NCBI GenBank assembly: GCA_964462865.1
Contig: CAYWZO010000002.1
Coordinates: forward strand, 1-64,000
Direction: 5' to 3'
Origin: Fen-1077 sp964462865
GTDB taxonomy: Bacteria > Chloroflexota > Dehalococcoidia > Dehalococcoidales > RBG-16-60-22
Length of the DNA stretch: 64,000 nucleotides
Position 1 is the stretch's first letter. Each line of letters opens with the position of its first letter. Made by a program: the position numbers and the translations under genes. Under the pieces are notes generated by a model. That model was given only the letters and a program-made list of their open reading frames with translations. It was not told where the DNA came from and did no database searches. This document shows, one piece after another, positions 25,267 to 34,831 of this stretch.

Positions 25267-28200
25267 AACATCTGGTCCACTGGTCGGACGGTTCGTCGCG
25301 GCGGTCAATACCGTTCGCCGAGAGTGTCATATCCGAGACAGCCAGGTCCGGATAGGTGAAGACCGGTTTCTTGATATACCGGAGCAGACCGTACTGGTTG
25401 CCCGCCAGCCGGCCCCCTTTAACGGTTACCAGGCTGGCATCCTTGACGGCGATACCGGTATGGCAGGAAGTCGCGCTGACGTTCTCCAGCGTAACGGCGC
25501 TCCCCTCGCCGATGGAAACCCCCTTGTCCCCGGCGCCGGTCAACCTGGCTCCCCGCACGGCAACCAGGCTCCCCGAGAAATCCAGGGCATCGCCGCCGGG
25601 CCCGGTGATATCAATATCCGTGATATGGCCATAGCTCCAGTCAGAATCTACGGCATCGGAGCGGCTGTTGTTGACGACGAGCCTGCTAATCTCAAATATG
25701 GCGCCGCTAAGGTGCAGCCCGTCCTCGGATGAAAAATCCTGTAACGCGGTATCGGCCAGCACCACCGAAGTACCTATAAAACTTAGCCCGCCGGAAAACT
25801 GGACATCACCCATCGTCCCGGCGGCGGCCCGGCTCATCCTGACGTAGCGGAATTCGCTGGTACCGGGGGCATCGACCACAGCGACCCCGGCCCATGCCGT
25901 GTTTTCTTCTGCCGCTGCCAGTATAATGGGTGACGTAGCGCTCCCGATGGCGCGTATCGGGCTGTAGGAAAGTATGCCGGCATGCGGCGTGAACCGCAGG
26001 CTGTCGCCCGGCTCAAGCTCCAGCACGTAACCCCTGGGGATGGTGAGTACCCCGGATATCACCGCTTCCTTTTCTTTAAAACGGATTATCGGCGGCTGGC
26101 CACCGCCTGACGGGCTTATCTCAAGTACTCCCTTTTCTACTAATTCTGCAACGGTAATCTCGGCCGCCAGCGGCTCCCACTCGCTTGCCCGAAATTTCAC
26201 TTCGGCTACGGAAAAGAACGATGGGTCATTAATGACAATACGGTAGTATCTATAGGCGGTGGTATTGGGAATAATATATTGTAACCAATCATATCCCGCG
26301 ATGCCGAGTTTGGCTTTATCAACCGCCAATCTGGCGATGCTGACCCAGCTAGACTCATCGTTCCGGTGATTACTGCCCTGGAGAACGGCATGGTCCTGGT
26401 CCCAGAATTGGCCGGTGGCCCTTTGCCGGGGGAGAATGGCCAGGCCGTTTATGGTAACCGGCTCGCTGAATTCGAACTTAATCCAGTGCCTGGGGGACTC
26501 CTGGGGATTTGCCACATGCCAGAAGTTAAACGGGTCCCCGTCAACCAGGCAATCACCAGCATGAGGCGACAGGAAATCGCTTACCGACAGAGATGCCGAT
26601 GACGGCAGGCTTTGGTAGCTGTCGTGAGATTCAATCGGCAAATAGGTCTGGTTGAGATGATGAACTGCCACTTTCATCGCTGACAGGCTGGCAGCATCTG
26701 ACTTTGCCAGTTCATTAGCATCTAGCTGCAGCCAGCGGGTACCATTCTCCGCAAATTCCACCTCTACCAGAACGCAGTTTGGTACGGCATCGTCCGCCGG
26801 CCCGCCCAGCAAGGCCTTAAGAGCACCCGTCCAGACCATAGGTGAGTCAAGCTCCGACCGGCTCCCGCCGAGAGGTCCGGCGGCGCCAAGTTGTATTGTG
26901 GTGTATTGCGCCGGCACCGGCACCTCACCGAGCCTCCAGATGGCGCGAACCGAAGACGGTAAAACACTTTTATCTTCCGAGTTGAGCCACCGCAGGCTGG
27001 CAAGGTCAAGAGTAACCGTTTGCGACGAGAAATTGGACACCAGCAGGGTGAGATAGTACTTTCCCGCGCTTTCTTCCAGGCCCAGGGGTAGTATTACTAC
27101 ATCAGGCATGGCAGTATCCTGTGGCAATATCCCTGTCCGTGCCGCTGCCGTAGCCTGCGGCGCGAATCCGCTGACCACGATATGCCGTGTTGCCGGCAGC
27201 AGGTAGGCACCGCCCAGCGTTATGGCGGGGTTTGCCTCCAGCCAGCCGAGGAACTCGTCATACCGGCCGGCCGGTACCTGTACGTCGATAAAGGGCACCA
27301 GCGTGGTCGTCGCATCGGCATTAGGGAAGCGTAGCCTCTCCAGGCCGAGGAAACGCCGGGCGGCCTCCCCGGTCAGGGTGAACGAATCTGCGTCCGGTTC
27401 GCTGATGTCAACGGAAACTACCGCCGGGAAAAGGAGCGACGGCGAAAGATACCGGCCGCCGGGCAGTATGGTGTTCCCGTCAACCTGTACATATTCCGGC
27501 AGGGAAAGCCGCGCCGAAAATGGGCTCAGATTATAGAGCGAAACGGTCCTGGCGTCCGGGCTGGTTGTCGCCCCCGGTGGGTCAGCGTCCACCAGCAGGT
27601 AGCTCCTCTCCAGGAGTGCCGGGATGGTCCTCGGCGTGATAAGCCGGTTATTAACGGCTATATCGACCTGCTCCGTGAGCCAGCTTAGCTCATCGGGCAG
27701 TTCCCGTACGGCGGCGCCAAACCCGGGCAGGGTGAAGCTTTCACCGGTGGTGAGAAAGGGCCTGACGGCAGCGAAGGCGGACTGCATCCTGGCAGCCAAG
27801 CGCCGCTGTATGGCCAGGTCGGCGGTATAGAGCAGATAGCGGTCGAACAGCTCGCGGTTCTCCGGTATTTTCAAAAACTGGTGCACTGCCGGGTGCGCGT
27901 TGGCAATCGGGACCGTCCACGGCGTATATGCCAACAGGTCGGGCTCCTCGTCACGGGGAAAAAGGGCGGGGGTGGAGTACGGCGCGCCCTCAATGAGGCC
28001 CGTGCCCAGCCACCAGCTGGTGTGTACCAGCAGGCCAGGCCAGGTTTCCGTCTCGGCGTGAATATTAAGGTCGTGGCTCAACGGCTCCGGGGAACCCAGG
28101 TAAGGGTGGCGGTAAAACCACAGGTTGCCCACGGTCAGGCCGTGCGTTGCCTGGAGCCGGCTGCTGAAGGCCAGGTTCTTGGCGAAATTGACATTATCGA

Positions 28201-29380
28201 GCGTGGCGGCGAAGGTGGCGGAGAATTCCTCTTCCCGGGTTATCGGTGCCTGTTCTTGCAGGCCGGTGGGTGGGGGCGGGTCAGCAAGTAAGTTAGTAGT
28301 CTTGGAGACCTGCCCGTCGTAGCGCTGCACCCCGGCAAAAAATCCGTCCGATTTGGGGTCCTCCACCAGCCGGTATATTCCCATCTCCCGGCCGTTTAGG
28401 GAGGCACGCACCAGGATACAGCGCGGCTCGAGGAGCCCTTCGTCGTACATCAGCGACTCCGCCACGTAGTCGAGGAGGCCTTCCTGGGTGCGTATGCTGT
28501 GCAGCTTGAAACGGGACATGCCGAAGAGCAGCGGGCCGGAAACTACCTTGCCGGTAAAGGAGGGCGTTTCTTCACTGAAATTAATCCAGATACCCACGCC
28601 GGACTCCCAGAGCTGTACGGTGGTGCGCCCGCTCTCGGTCACCACGTCCGCCAGTACCCGCTTGAAGCCGGTGGTCTCCACGGCGAGCTGGCCGCTCTTG
28701 AGTTGCTCCAGAAGGGCCGCCCGCTGGATGTCCCAGGAGAGATACGTCGCCTCGGACATCTGTATCGCCAGGGTGGGGATACCTGTGGTTACGGCGGGAA
28801 TCTTTAACTCCGGTGGGTCGTGGGTTTCGGTAGCGCGGGCAGTCAGCGTGAACCCCGCGTCCAGCCTCCCCCCGCAGGACAGTACCAGCTTGTAGAGACC
28901 CCCGGGCACCTTAACCTCCAGGTTGCCAGCAACGTCCTTCCGGAACCCTACCGGGCGCTCCAGGCAATCGAACAGCGTGAGTACCAGCGGGGTAGCCACC
29001 GCGCCGGTGTCCCATCGCAGTTTAAGAGTGTAGTTGCCGCCCGCCTCTCCCACGTTCAGGCGAATCCCGCTTTTTGAGAGAACGCCGGCGGACACGGTCG
29101 CCACCGCAGGTATCAAAGGTTTCAGGTCAGCTATCTCGCCGGCCTTGACCTCAATATCCCACATATAATCAGGTAACGAGTAAGGGGCGCTGGTGACGCC
29201 GATGGTATTTCCGGAAGACTGCAGCCTGGAGACCTCACCGGCAATGGCACCCCGGCCGATTTCCCGCAGACCGGGCATCAGCGTCAGCAGCAGGATGGCC
29301 GCTACCAGAACGGCCAGTCCGGCCAGTAGGGCCCCTGCCCCGGGGAGTTTTTTCACGGCGTTCAGACCAGCTTTTTTCAT
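25256..29380 (-). CDS. Giant surface protein: CotH-like domain, discoidin-like module and beta-helix
   Basis: The 1374-residue protein has one N-terminal membrane span (ALLAGLAVLVAAILLLTLMPG) and is otherwise external. A CotH-like region lies about 290-500, with FKLHSIRTQEGLLDYVAESL, VRASLNGREMGIYRLVED and GNLWFYRH...SHDLNIH. In the last motif the usual acidic pair (WDLD type) is D-x-N, so kinase activity is doubtful. One discoidin-like module follows around 970-1100 (FWHVANPQE, YYRIVINDPSFFSVAEV). The final 230 residues are a right-handed beta-helix type repeat. CotH proteins with DUF4956 and VTC neighbours are a known association. The next two genes are exactly those families. Overlap with the flippase is 11 bp. 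Confidence 0.75.
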   Translation of the reverse strand: MKKAGLNAVKKLPGAGALLAGLAVLVAAILLLTLMPGLREIGRGAIAGEVSRLQSSGNTIGVTSAPYSLPDYMWDIEVKAGEIADLKPLIPAVATVSAGVLSKSGIRLNVGEAGGNYTLKLRWDTGAVATPLVLTLFDCLERPVGFRKDVAGNLEVKVPGGLYKLVLSCGGRLDAGFTLTARATETHDPPELKIPAVTTGIPTLAIQMSEATYLSWDIQRAALLEQLKSGQLAVETTGFKRVLADVVTESGRTTVQLWESGVGIWINFSEETPSFTGKVVSGPLLFGMSRFKLHSIRTQEGLLDYVAESLMYDEGLLEPRCILVRASLNGREMGIYRLVEDPKSDGFFAGVQRYDGQVSKTTNLLADPPPPTGLQEQAPITREEEFSATFAATLDNVNFAKNLAFSSRLQATHGLTVGNLWFYRHPYLGSPEPLSHDLNIHAETETWPGLLVHTSWWLGTGLIEGAPYSTPALFPRDEEPDLLAYTPWTVPIANAHPAVHQFLKIPENRELFDRYLLYTADLAIQRRLAARMQSAFAAVRPFLTTGESFTLPGFGAAVRELPDELSWLTEQVDIAVNNRLITPRTIPALLERSYLLVDADPPGATTSPDARTVSLYNLSPFSARLSLPEYVQVDGNTILPGGRYLSPSLLFPAVVSVDISEPDADSFTLTGEAARRFLGLERLRFPNADATTTLVPFIDVQVPAGRYDEFLGWLEANPAITLGGAYLLPATRHIVVSGFAPQATAAARTGILPQDTAMPDVVILPLGLEESAGKYYLTLLVSNFSSQTVTLDLASLRWLNSEDKSVLPSSVRAIWRLGEVPVPAQYTTIQLGAAGPLGGSRSELDSPMVWTGALKALLGGPADDAVPNCVLVEVEFAENGTRWLQLDANELAKSDAASLSAMKVAVHHLNQTYLPIESHDSYQSLPSSASLSVSDFLSPHAGDCLVDGDPFNFWHVANPQESPRHWIKFEFSEPVTINGLAILPRQRATGQFWDQDHAVLQGSNHRNDESSWVSIARLAVDKAKLGIAGYDWLQYIIPNTTAYRYYRIVINDPSFFSVAEVKFRASEWEPLAAEITVAELVEKGVLEISPSGGGQPPIIRFKEKEAVISGVLTIPRGYVLELEPGDSLRFTPHAGILSYSPIRAIGSATSPIILAAAEENTAWAGVAVVDAPGTSEFRYVRMSRAAAGTMGDVQFSGGLSFIGTSVVLADTALQDFSSEDGLHLSGAIFEISRLVVNNSRSDAVDSDWSYGHITDIDITGPGGDALDFSGSLVAVRGARLTGAGDKGVSIGEGSAVTLENVSATSCHTGIAVKDASLVTVKGGRLAGNQYGLLRYIKKPVFTYPDLAVSDMTLSANGIDRRDEPSDQWTRCYDN

Positions 29381-29394
29381 CTCCGATTAACCAG

Positions 29395-30063
29395 TTACCC
29401 GATGTATATACTCACTTTCGCAGGGGCGGCCGCGTCGCTAAGTTCCCTGGTAAATACCCCAAATTCGATTCCCTTTTGCCGGCTGTACTGGTAGTTCAGG
29501 CTGGCGCTATCGGCCTGGGTGGAAACATTCTCCAGTTTCACCCCGCGCAGTTTGCTCTTGATAAAAGCCGTCAGCTTGGCTTCCATCTCGATATCACCCG
29601 GACTGCCGAAAGTGATAATCAGGGTGCCGCGTCCGCCACCGGAATACCCCCTGGCCAGCTTGTGGCCGATGAGGGCGATTATAGCTATCGCGAAGAGAAT
29701 ACCTACCAGCAGGTAGTTAAAAATAGCGCTGCCGATGGAAGCGGCGATGAGCAGCATGACAAAGCCGATTTCGGCCGGGTCTTTCACCGGCGTGCGGAAG
29801 CGGATGATGGACAGCGCGCCGAGCAGACCGAGCGATAGCGGCAGCGAGAACTGTATGCCCAGGAACAGGGCGGTGATAGCCGGGCCCATCAGCAGAAAGG
29901 AGCGTTGCACCCCGGCCCCCACGTTTTGCCGTCCGTAGAAATAGTTATACATCAAAACAATCACGACCGAGCAGACCAGGGCGAAACCCAGCGCCACGAT
30001 AACATCAGACAAAGCAAGGGGAGTATTGCGCTGGAACAGATCCAGCAAATCCTGCCATCTCAT
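29395..30063 (-). CDS. DUF4956 membrane protein
   Basis: The 222-residue protein has about four hydrophobic segments (near 20-40, 60-95, 100-135), with FRTPVKDPAEIGFVMLLIAASIGSA between them, and a cytoplasmic C-terminal domain of about 85 residues (GTLIITFGSPGDIEME). The family DUF4956 is commonly encoded beside VTC-domain polymerases and CotH proteins, as here. The role is unknown; a membrane partner of the VTC protein is a fair inference. GGAG precedes the ATG; the next gene is 14 bp below. Confidence 0.85.
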   Translation of the reverse strand: MRWQDLLDLFQRNTPLALSDVIVALGFALVCSVVIVLMYNYFYGRQNVGAGVQRSFLLMGPAITALFLGIQFSLPLSLGLLGALSIIRFRTPVKDPAEIGFVMLLIAASIGSAIFNYLLVGILFAIAIIALIGHKLARGYSGGGRGTLIITFGSPGDIEMEAKLTAFIKSKLRGVKLENVSTQADSASLNYQYSRQKGIEFGVFTRELSDAAAPAKVSIYIG

Positions 30064-30108
30064 TTTTCCCGTTTCTCCTTTCCGGCAACCAGCCTGAACG
30101 TGTACTTT

Positions 30109-30831
30109 TTATTCCTGCCACCAGTCCGCGGATTCCGGCGGTGCCAGGTGTGACTCCACACACCTGGCATACTTGGAAAAAGCGCTCCAGCGCGGGCCGG
30201 CCTGCTTCAGAGCGTACAGGTTCCGGGGCAGCACGGTGGTGCCCCCCTTTAGCTCCAGCACGGTGGCGTGTAACGTCATTCCGGAGACACGGCAGGGAAA
30301 ACGAGGCCCTACCGGCCGCGAGGAGATATCCGTGTCATAGGTCACCGAAAGCCCGGTAGTCGGCTCGCGGAACCTCTGGCGGCGGTAGGAAATGATGACC
30401 ACCGGGCCAAGCTGTCCTGGCGGCAGCCAGCCCATTTCCGGGAGCACCCGTTCCAGGGCAAGCTTCCGGATTAGCGCGGTCAGGTTGGCCGGCAGCAGTT
30501 CCGCGCCTTCCAGCGGCACCGCCCGCCGGCGCTTGTCCGTGCCAAAGCCCGCTTTGGATTTTATTTCAATATAAGCCGTTAATTTTTGACCGGCGACGGG
30601 CACCTGATACCAGCGCAGCCTTACTTTATTCTTGTAAACATCTCCGTTCAGACATTCATGATAAGAGTCCAGGGCAGGGGTATCGAAATATATACTGAAG
30701 ACCGGGTTCGCGGGAAAGACCGGGTCGACGATGCAGGCATGGTGGAGCCATCTCTTAACGAACGCAACGAAACGAGGCTGGATAACCAGTTTCTGTTCGA
30801 AACGCCGTATCCTGGTATCAGTTAACGTCAT
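30109..30831 (-). CDS. VTC-domain protein (polyphosphate polymerase-like)
   Basis: The 240-residue protein has the beta-barrel signature of the VTC/triphosphate-tunnel family. It shows RRFEQKLVI with paired acid/Lys at the start, FSIYFDT, KVRLRWYQ, TAYIEIKSK, VISYRRQRFR and LELKGG. The eukaryotic VTC core makes polyphosphate from ATP; bacterial members next to CotH and DUF4956 are not well characterised. I take the ATG at 30831 with GGAAAG upstream; a GTG at 30879 would add 16 residues. No membrane segment is visible. Confidence 0.85.
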   Translation of the reverse strand: MTLTDTRIRRFEQKLVIQPRFVAFVKRWLHHACIVDPVFPANPVFSIYFDTPALDSYHECLNGDVYKNKVRLRWYQVPVAGQKLTAYIEIKSKAGFGTDKRRRAVPLEGAELLPANLTALIRKLALERVLPEMGWLPPGQLGPVVIISYRRQRFREPTTGLSVTYDTDISSRPVGPRFPCRVSGMTLHATVLELKGGTTVLPRNLYALKQAGPRWSAFSKYARCVESHLAPPESADWWQE

Positions 30832-30888
30832 ATCTGCTTTCCGTACCGCCTTTAAAAAATACTGCTTGTTCCGGGGCACACCCGAGCG

Positions 30889-32100
30889 CTACGGCTGGGA
30901 CGAGGTTACGTTATCCGTTCCGTAAACGCGTAGCCCGGCGAAGGACACGAACTCCGGGCTGGTGATGAGCAGACGGTAGTACTGGTGCGCCCCGGCATCC
31001 CCGGGCAGGAGGAACGTTATCCAGTCGGAGCCGTTCAACTCACTATTTTCCAATTTCAGCCTGACCAGCCCGGTCCATGCCTCGCCGTCGGGGCTGGTCT
31101 GGAGTTCGGCGCCGTCGCCGCGCCACAGCTGACCGGGATTGTCCGGCCGCGGCTTGACGTCCAGCGCCGCAAGCTGCCGGGCCTCGCCCAGGTCGATTTT
31201 TACCCATTCCGACTTGGTTGCATGAGGCAGGACGACGTGCCAGAAGCCGGTCTCCTTCAGCAACGCCTCCGGACCGTAGTTCTGGAAAACGCTGGAAACC
31301 TCTAACATAGCTAACTGGAGCGTGATTTGCTGGTACATGGTCAGGTTGCCTGTGCCCTGGCTGCCGATTGCCACAGGCAGCGCCGGCTCTACCGGGGTCG
31401 GCACAGGAACCACCGAAGGCTCACCTTCTCCACTGCCTTCTTCGTAAACACGTAACCCGGCAATGGAAACAAACTCCGGACTGGTAATAAGCAAGCGATA
31501 ATAACGGTAGGCCCCGGCATCCCCGGGCAGGAGGAACGTTATCCAGTCGGAGCCGTTCAGTTTACTATTTTCCAGTTTCAGCCTGACCAGACCGGTCCAT
31601 GCCCTGCCATCGGGGCTGGTCTGGAGTGCGGCGCCCTCACCGCGCCACAGCTGCTCGGGATTGTCCGGCCGCGGCTTGACGGCCAGCGCCTCAAGCTGGC
31701 GGGCCTCACCCAGGTCAACCTTTAACCATTCCGTCGCTGCCTTCGGAGATAAAACAACATGCCAGAAGCTGGTCTCTTTCAGTAGCGCTTCAGGACCGAA
31801 GTTCTGGAGAACGCTGGAGACTTCCACCATCGACACCTGGAGCTCGATTTGTTTATATTCCTTCAGGTTACCGGTGTTCTGACTGCCGGTGATAACCGGT
31901 ATCAAAGGCTCCGGGACAGTGGGGGCTAACGTCAGCGGGGGCACCTGTGTTGTTGTTGGGGCTGGAGTTAAAGCCGGGGCCGTTGTTGACGGATACACCG
32001 TCGGCAGGCTTTCAACCCCGCTGACTTCCGCCTGGCCACAACTGGTACCAATCCCGGCGAGAGATAATATCAACAGTGAAACTAATATTACTTTAATCAT
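30889..32100 (-). CDS. Lipoprotein with two near-identical discoidin-like modules
   Basis: The 403-residue lipoprotein (VILVSLLILSLAGIGTSC, lipobox GTSC) has a Pro/Thr-rich linker (residues 35-70). Two modules (about 80-225 and 250-395) differ at few positions: both contain VEVSSV, FWHVVL, VDLGEARQL or IDLGEARQL, VKPRPDNP, LWRG, LQTSPDG, GSDWITFLLPGDAGA, YYRLLITSPEFVS. The coding DNA repeats too, including an exact 49-bp stretch. AGGAG precedes the ATG. It lies just upstream of the VTC/DUF4956/CotH trio. Confidence 0.8.
   Translation of the reverse strand: MIKVILVSLLILSLAGIGTSCGQAEVSGVESLPTVYPSTTAPALTPAPTTTQVPPLTLAPTVPEPLIPVITGSQNTGNLKEYKQIELQVSMVEVSSVLQNFGPEALLKETSFWHVVLSPKAATEWLKVDLGEARQLEALAVKPRPDNPEQLWRGEGAALQTSPDGRAWTGLVRLKLENSKLNGSDWITFLLPGDAGAYRYYRLLITSPEFVSIAGLRVYEEGSGEGEPSVVPVPTPVEPALPVAIGSQGTGNLTMYQQITLQLAMLEVSSVFQNYGPEALLKETGFWHVVLPHATKSEWVKIDLGEARQLAALDVKPRPDNPGQLWRGDGAELQTSPDGEAWTGLVRLKLENSELNGSDWITFLLPGDAGAHQYYRLLITSPEFVSFAGLRVYGTDNVTSSQP
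30989..31559. repeat. 522-bp-period tandem duplication with an exact 49-bp repeat
   Basis: Bases 30989-31037 and 31511-31559 are identical over 49 bp, and flanking sequence stays highly similar. They encode the GSDWITFLLPGDAGA part of the two modules of the lipoprotein. The conservation at silent positions indicates a recent duplication or gene conversion. Confidence 0.9.
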
Positions 32101-32116
32101 GTCGCTTTTCTCCTAT

Positions 32117-33604
32117 TCAGGAACCTGCTTTCTCTGCTTTGACATGTCCGATGATGTTGGCAGGCTCGCTTATTTTCCTGAAAGATTCCAGATGCCAGCT
32201 CTTCTGGGCGATTTTCCAGAAACCCCTGAAACCCAGTTTCATGGGGTATATCCGGGACTTATTTAAATACGCTTTGACCAGATAGTAGAGAATAAAGTAG
32301 AAGCGGTTAAACGGCAGGGGCAGCAACCACCGGTAGATAAATTTCCGGGTAAAAGGCAACCATACCATCAGCGGCCCCAGGGCGGAAAGATTCCGCTGGA
32401 CGTTCTTTTCACTTTCGGAGAAACAGGTAAGCGGCGACTCATTCATATAAGACATGTGCAGCTCGGAATAAGTCGGCCGGTAAATTCCCTCCTTGATGCA
32501 ATAATCCCCCAGTTTGGTGCAGGGATAGGGATGGAAAATCGGGAACTCCGAATAGGAAGCCCCGGCCCGGATGTTCAACTCGATAGTCTCAATCTCGTTC
32601 TGCAGCGTGGCGCGAGGCAGGCCCAGGATGCTGTTGGAAAAGGTATGGATACCGCGCCGCCGGCAAATATCGAAAGCCCGGATGATATCGTTTTCCTGCA
32701 TATTACGCTGCAGGACTTCGTTGCGGAACCGCTCGTTGCCGGCCTCAATAGACATGCTGATGGAGTGACAACCGGCCGCCTTGAGCATTCTGGCCATGTC
32801 CTCGGTCATCAGGTCAGCGCGGGTAAGGCAGTGAAACGGCAGACCAATGCGCCGCTTGAACTTGACGGCGAAATCTTCCAGCCAGTCGTCCGACCGGTAG
32901 GTGAAGACATCGTCGTAGAACTTGACCACCTGAAGTGGATACTTCTCTTTAACGCGTGCCACTTCCTCGACGATATAGTCCACGGAATGGCGACGGACGA
33001 TGCGTCCTTTATTATGATACATCTGGCGGAAAACGTGATTGAAACAATAAGTGCAGTAATAGGGACACCCGCGTGAGGCCATGAAGCTCTTCAGGGGCCA
33101 GCCCCGCATTTCCGTCGTAGTATAAAAGAGCTCACGGTCCGGGAAAGGGAGACTATCCAGGTCCTCTTTCAGGGGCCGCAGGTCGGTATTACCCCCCTGT
33201 CTGGTAACGATGTTAGGGATATTGGTTATATCGTGTCCGTTTTCCAGGGCGGCCAGTAACTCGGTAAAGGCTTCGTCCCCTTCGCCGATGCAGATGGCAT
33301 CCAGGGTACTGATACGCAGAGTCTCGGGGAAAAAGGTAACATGCGGCCCGCCCATCACCGTGAATACCCCGGGATGTGCGGCTTTGAGCCTTTCATTAAA
33401 CTCGATGTAATACTTGTGTTCCCCAGTAGAGCCGCTGTAGGCGATTACGTCCGGGGCATCCCTCTGTATAATCGCCATGACGTTTTCCCGGCTCAAGATG
33501 CCCAGGCCGATGGTATGCCCGGCCTGTCGGGCCAGTGCCGAAATCTGCATCAGCCCCACGGAATCTATATAGTCAATATCCCAGACGATAAACAATATTT
33601 TCAT
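32117..33604 (-). CDS. B12-binding radical SAM protein
   Basis: The protein (about 495 residues) has an N-terminal cobalamin-binding-like domain (MKILFIVWD, VMGGPHVTFFPE, GEGDEAFTELL). A radical SAM domain follows with the [4Fe-4S] motif RGCPYYCTYC (C-x3-C-x2-C), then MSIEAGNERFRNEVLQR. The layout is that of class B radical SAM methyltransferases or other B12-dependent radical SAM enzymes. The B12 domain lacks an obvious DxHxxG motif, so cobalamin may bind base-off without His. ATG 33604 (MKILF) is preferred to a TTG at 33613. In this cluster it may modify a sugar, a lipid carrier or a surface protein; the substrate cannot be told. Confidence 0.8.
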   Translation of the reverse strand: MKILFIVWDIDYIDSVGLMQISALARQAGHTIGLGILSRENVMAIIQRDAPDVIAYSGSTGEHKYYIEFNERLKAAHPGVFTVMGGPHVTFFPETLRISTLDAICIGEGDEAFTELLAALENGHDITNIPNIVTRQGGNTDLRPLKEDLDSLPFPDRELFYTTTEMRGWPLKSFMASRGCPYYCTYCFNHVFRQMYHNKGRIVRRHSVDYIVEEVARVKEKYPLQVVKFYDDVFTYRSDDWLEDFAVKFKRRIGLPFHCLTRADLMTEDMARMLKAAGCHSISMSIEAGNERFRNEVLQRNMQENDIIRAFDICRRRGIHTFSNSILGLPRATLQNEIETIELNIRAGASYSEFPIFHPYPCTKLGDYCIKEGIYRPTYSELHMSYMNESPLTCFSESEKNVQRNLSALGPLMVWLPFTRKFIYRWLLPLPFNRFYFILYYLVKAYLNKSRIYPMKLGFRGFWKIAQKSWHLESFRKISEPANIIGHVKAEKAGS

Positions 33605-33644
33605 TTCACTCAAACATATCCCCTATCAGCGTAAGAGTCAGTTC

Positions 33645-34802
33645 TTATCCTTTATAAAATTTGATAATTGTGTCTATCACGTAATCTAACTGGGACTCGG
33701 TCAGGTGCTGGTGCACCGGAAGCGTCAGTATCGATTTAGCCTGGGTTTCGGTGACGGGGAAATCGCCTTCCTTGTAGCCCAGGAACTGGGCAGCCTCCTG
33801 AAGGTGCAGCGGTACGGGATAATGGACCTTGGCCTCGATGCCGTTATCCAGCAGGCATTTATACAGATCGTTCCTCTTTTTTACCTGAATGACATAGGTA
33901 TGAAAGACCTGCCTGATATTAGGTTCCCTGACCGGAATATGGATGTGGTCCTCCATTCCGGCCAGCCCGGTATCATAGATACGGGCGTGTTTAATACGGG
34001 TGGCGGTAATATCTCCCAGGTCCTGCATCAGGCGCAGGGCTACAATCGCCTGAAGAGTATCGAGGCGGCTGTTATAAGCAAACGTGACACATTCATCGCG
34101 GTTGATAATACCGTGGTTCCGTAGCAGTGTTAACTTATCCCGGTATTCCTCCGAATTGGTGGTCACCATGCCGCCGTCACCCCAGACGTTAAGGTTCTTG
34201 AGCGGGTGCATGCTGAATCCGGCGATGTCTCCGAAAGAACCGGTCGGTCGCTCGTCGATCGCGGCGCTGATGGCCTGAGCGGCGTCCTCGATGACGTAGA
34301 GTCCATATCTCCGGGCGATTTCCAGAATGCGCGGCATGTCCGCGGGTTTACCCGTCAGGTGCACCGGCATAATCGCTCTGGTTCTCGACGTAATGGCAGC
34401 CTCGATGAACTCGGGGTCGATGTTGTAATCGTCTTTAACATCTACATAAACCGGGGTCGCCCCCGCCGCCACGATGGCGCCTGTGGTGGCCAGAAAGCTA
34501 TTGGGCGGGGTAATAACCTCATCTCCAGCGCCGATACCCAGCACTTTCAAGGCCAGGAACAACGCGTCCGTCCCCGAGTTAACCCCCACGGCACACCTCA
34601 CCTGGCAGAGCGTGGCAAACTTTGCTTCAAATTCCGCCACCTGCGGGCCGAGAGTATACTGCCCGGTCTTGAGCAATAATTCTCTGACATCGTTCAACAT
34701 ATCCTCGGCATGCGCCTGCTTGGGGAGGTCGATGTATTTAACTTTCACGTCCTTGCTATCCAGATTGAATTGCTGCAGCAGATAAGAATAGGCGACCTTC
34801 AT
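33645..34802 (-). CDS. DegT/DnrJ/EryC1-family sugar aminotransferase
   Basis: The 385-residue PLP enzyme makes aminosugars from nucleotide ketosugars. Visible motifs are NSGTDALFLALKVLGIGAGDEVI, the PLP-stacking region VIEDAAQAISA, and the PLP lysine in SMHPLKNLNVWGDGG, all in the order of the family. AAGGAG precedes the ATG. It lies between the two B12-radical SAM genes, suggesting an amino sugar that may be further methylated (inference). Confidence 0.92.
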   Translation of the reverse strand: MKVAYSYLLQQFNLDSKDVKVKYIDLPKQAHAEDMLNDVRELLLKTGQYTLGPQVAEFEAKFATLCQVRCAVGVNSGTDALFLALKVLGIGAGDEVITPPNSFLATTGAIVAAGATPVYVDVKDDYNIDPEFIEAAITSRTRAIMPVHLTGKPADMPRILEIARRYGLYVIEDAAQAISAAIDERPTGSFGDIAGFSMHPLKNLNVWGDGGMVTTNSEEYRDKLTLLRNHGIINRDECVTFAYNSRLDTLQAIVALRLMQDLGDITATRIKHARIYDTGLAGMEDHIHIPVREPNIRQVFHTYVIQVKKRNDLYKCLLDNGIEAKVHYPVPLHLQEAAQFLGYKEGDFPVTETQAKSILTLPVHQHLTESQLDYVIDTIIKFYKG

Positions 34803-34831
34803 CTTCTCACTCCTTTTTTAATTTCCGGTTT

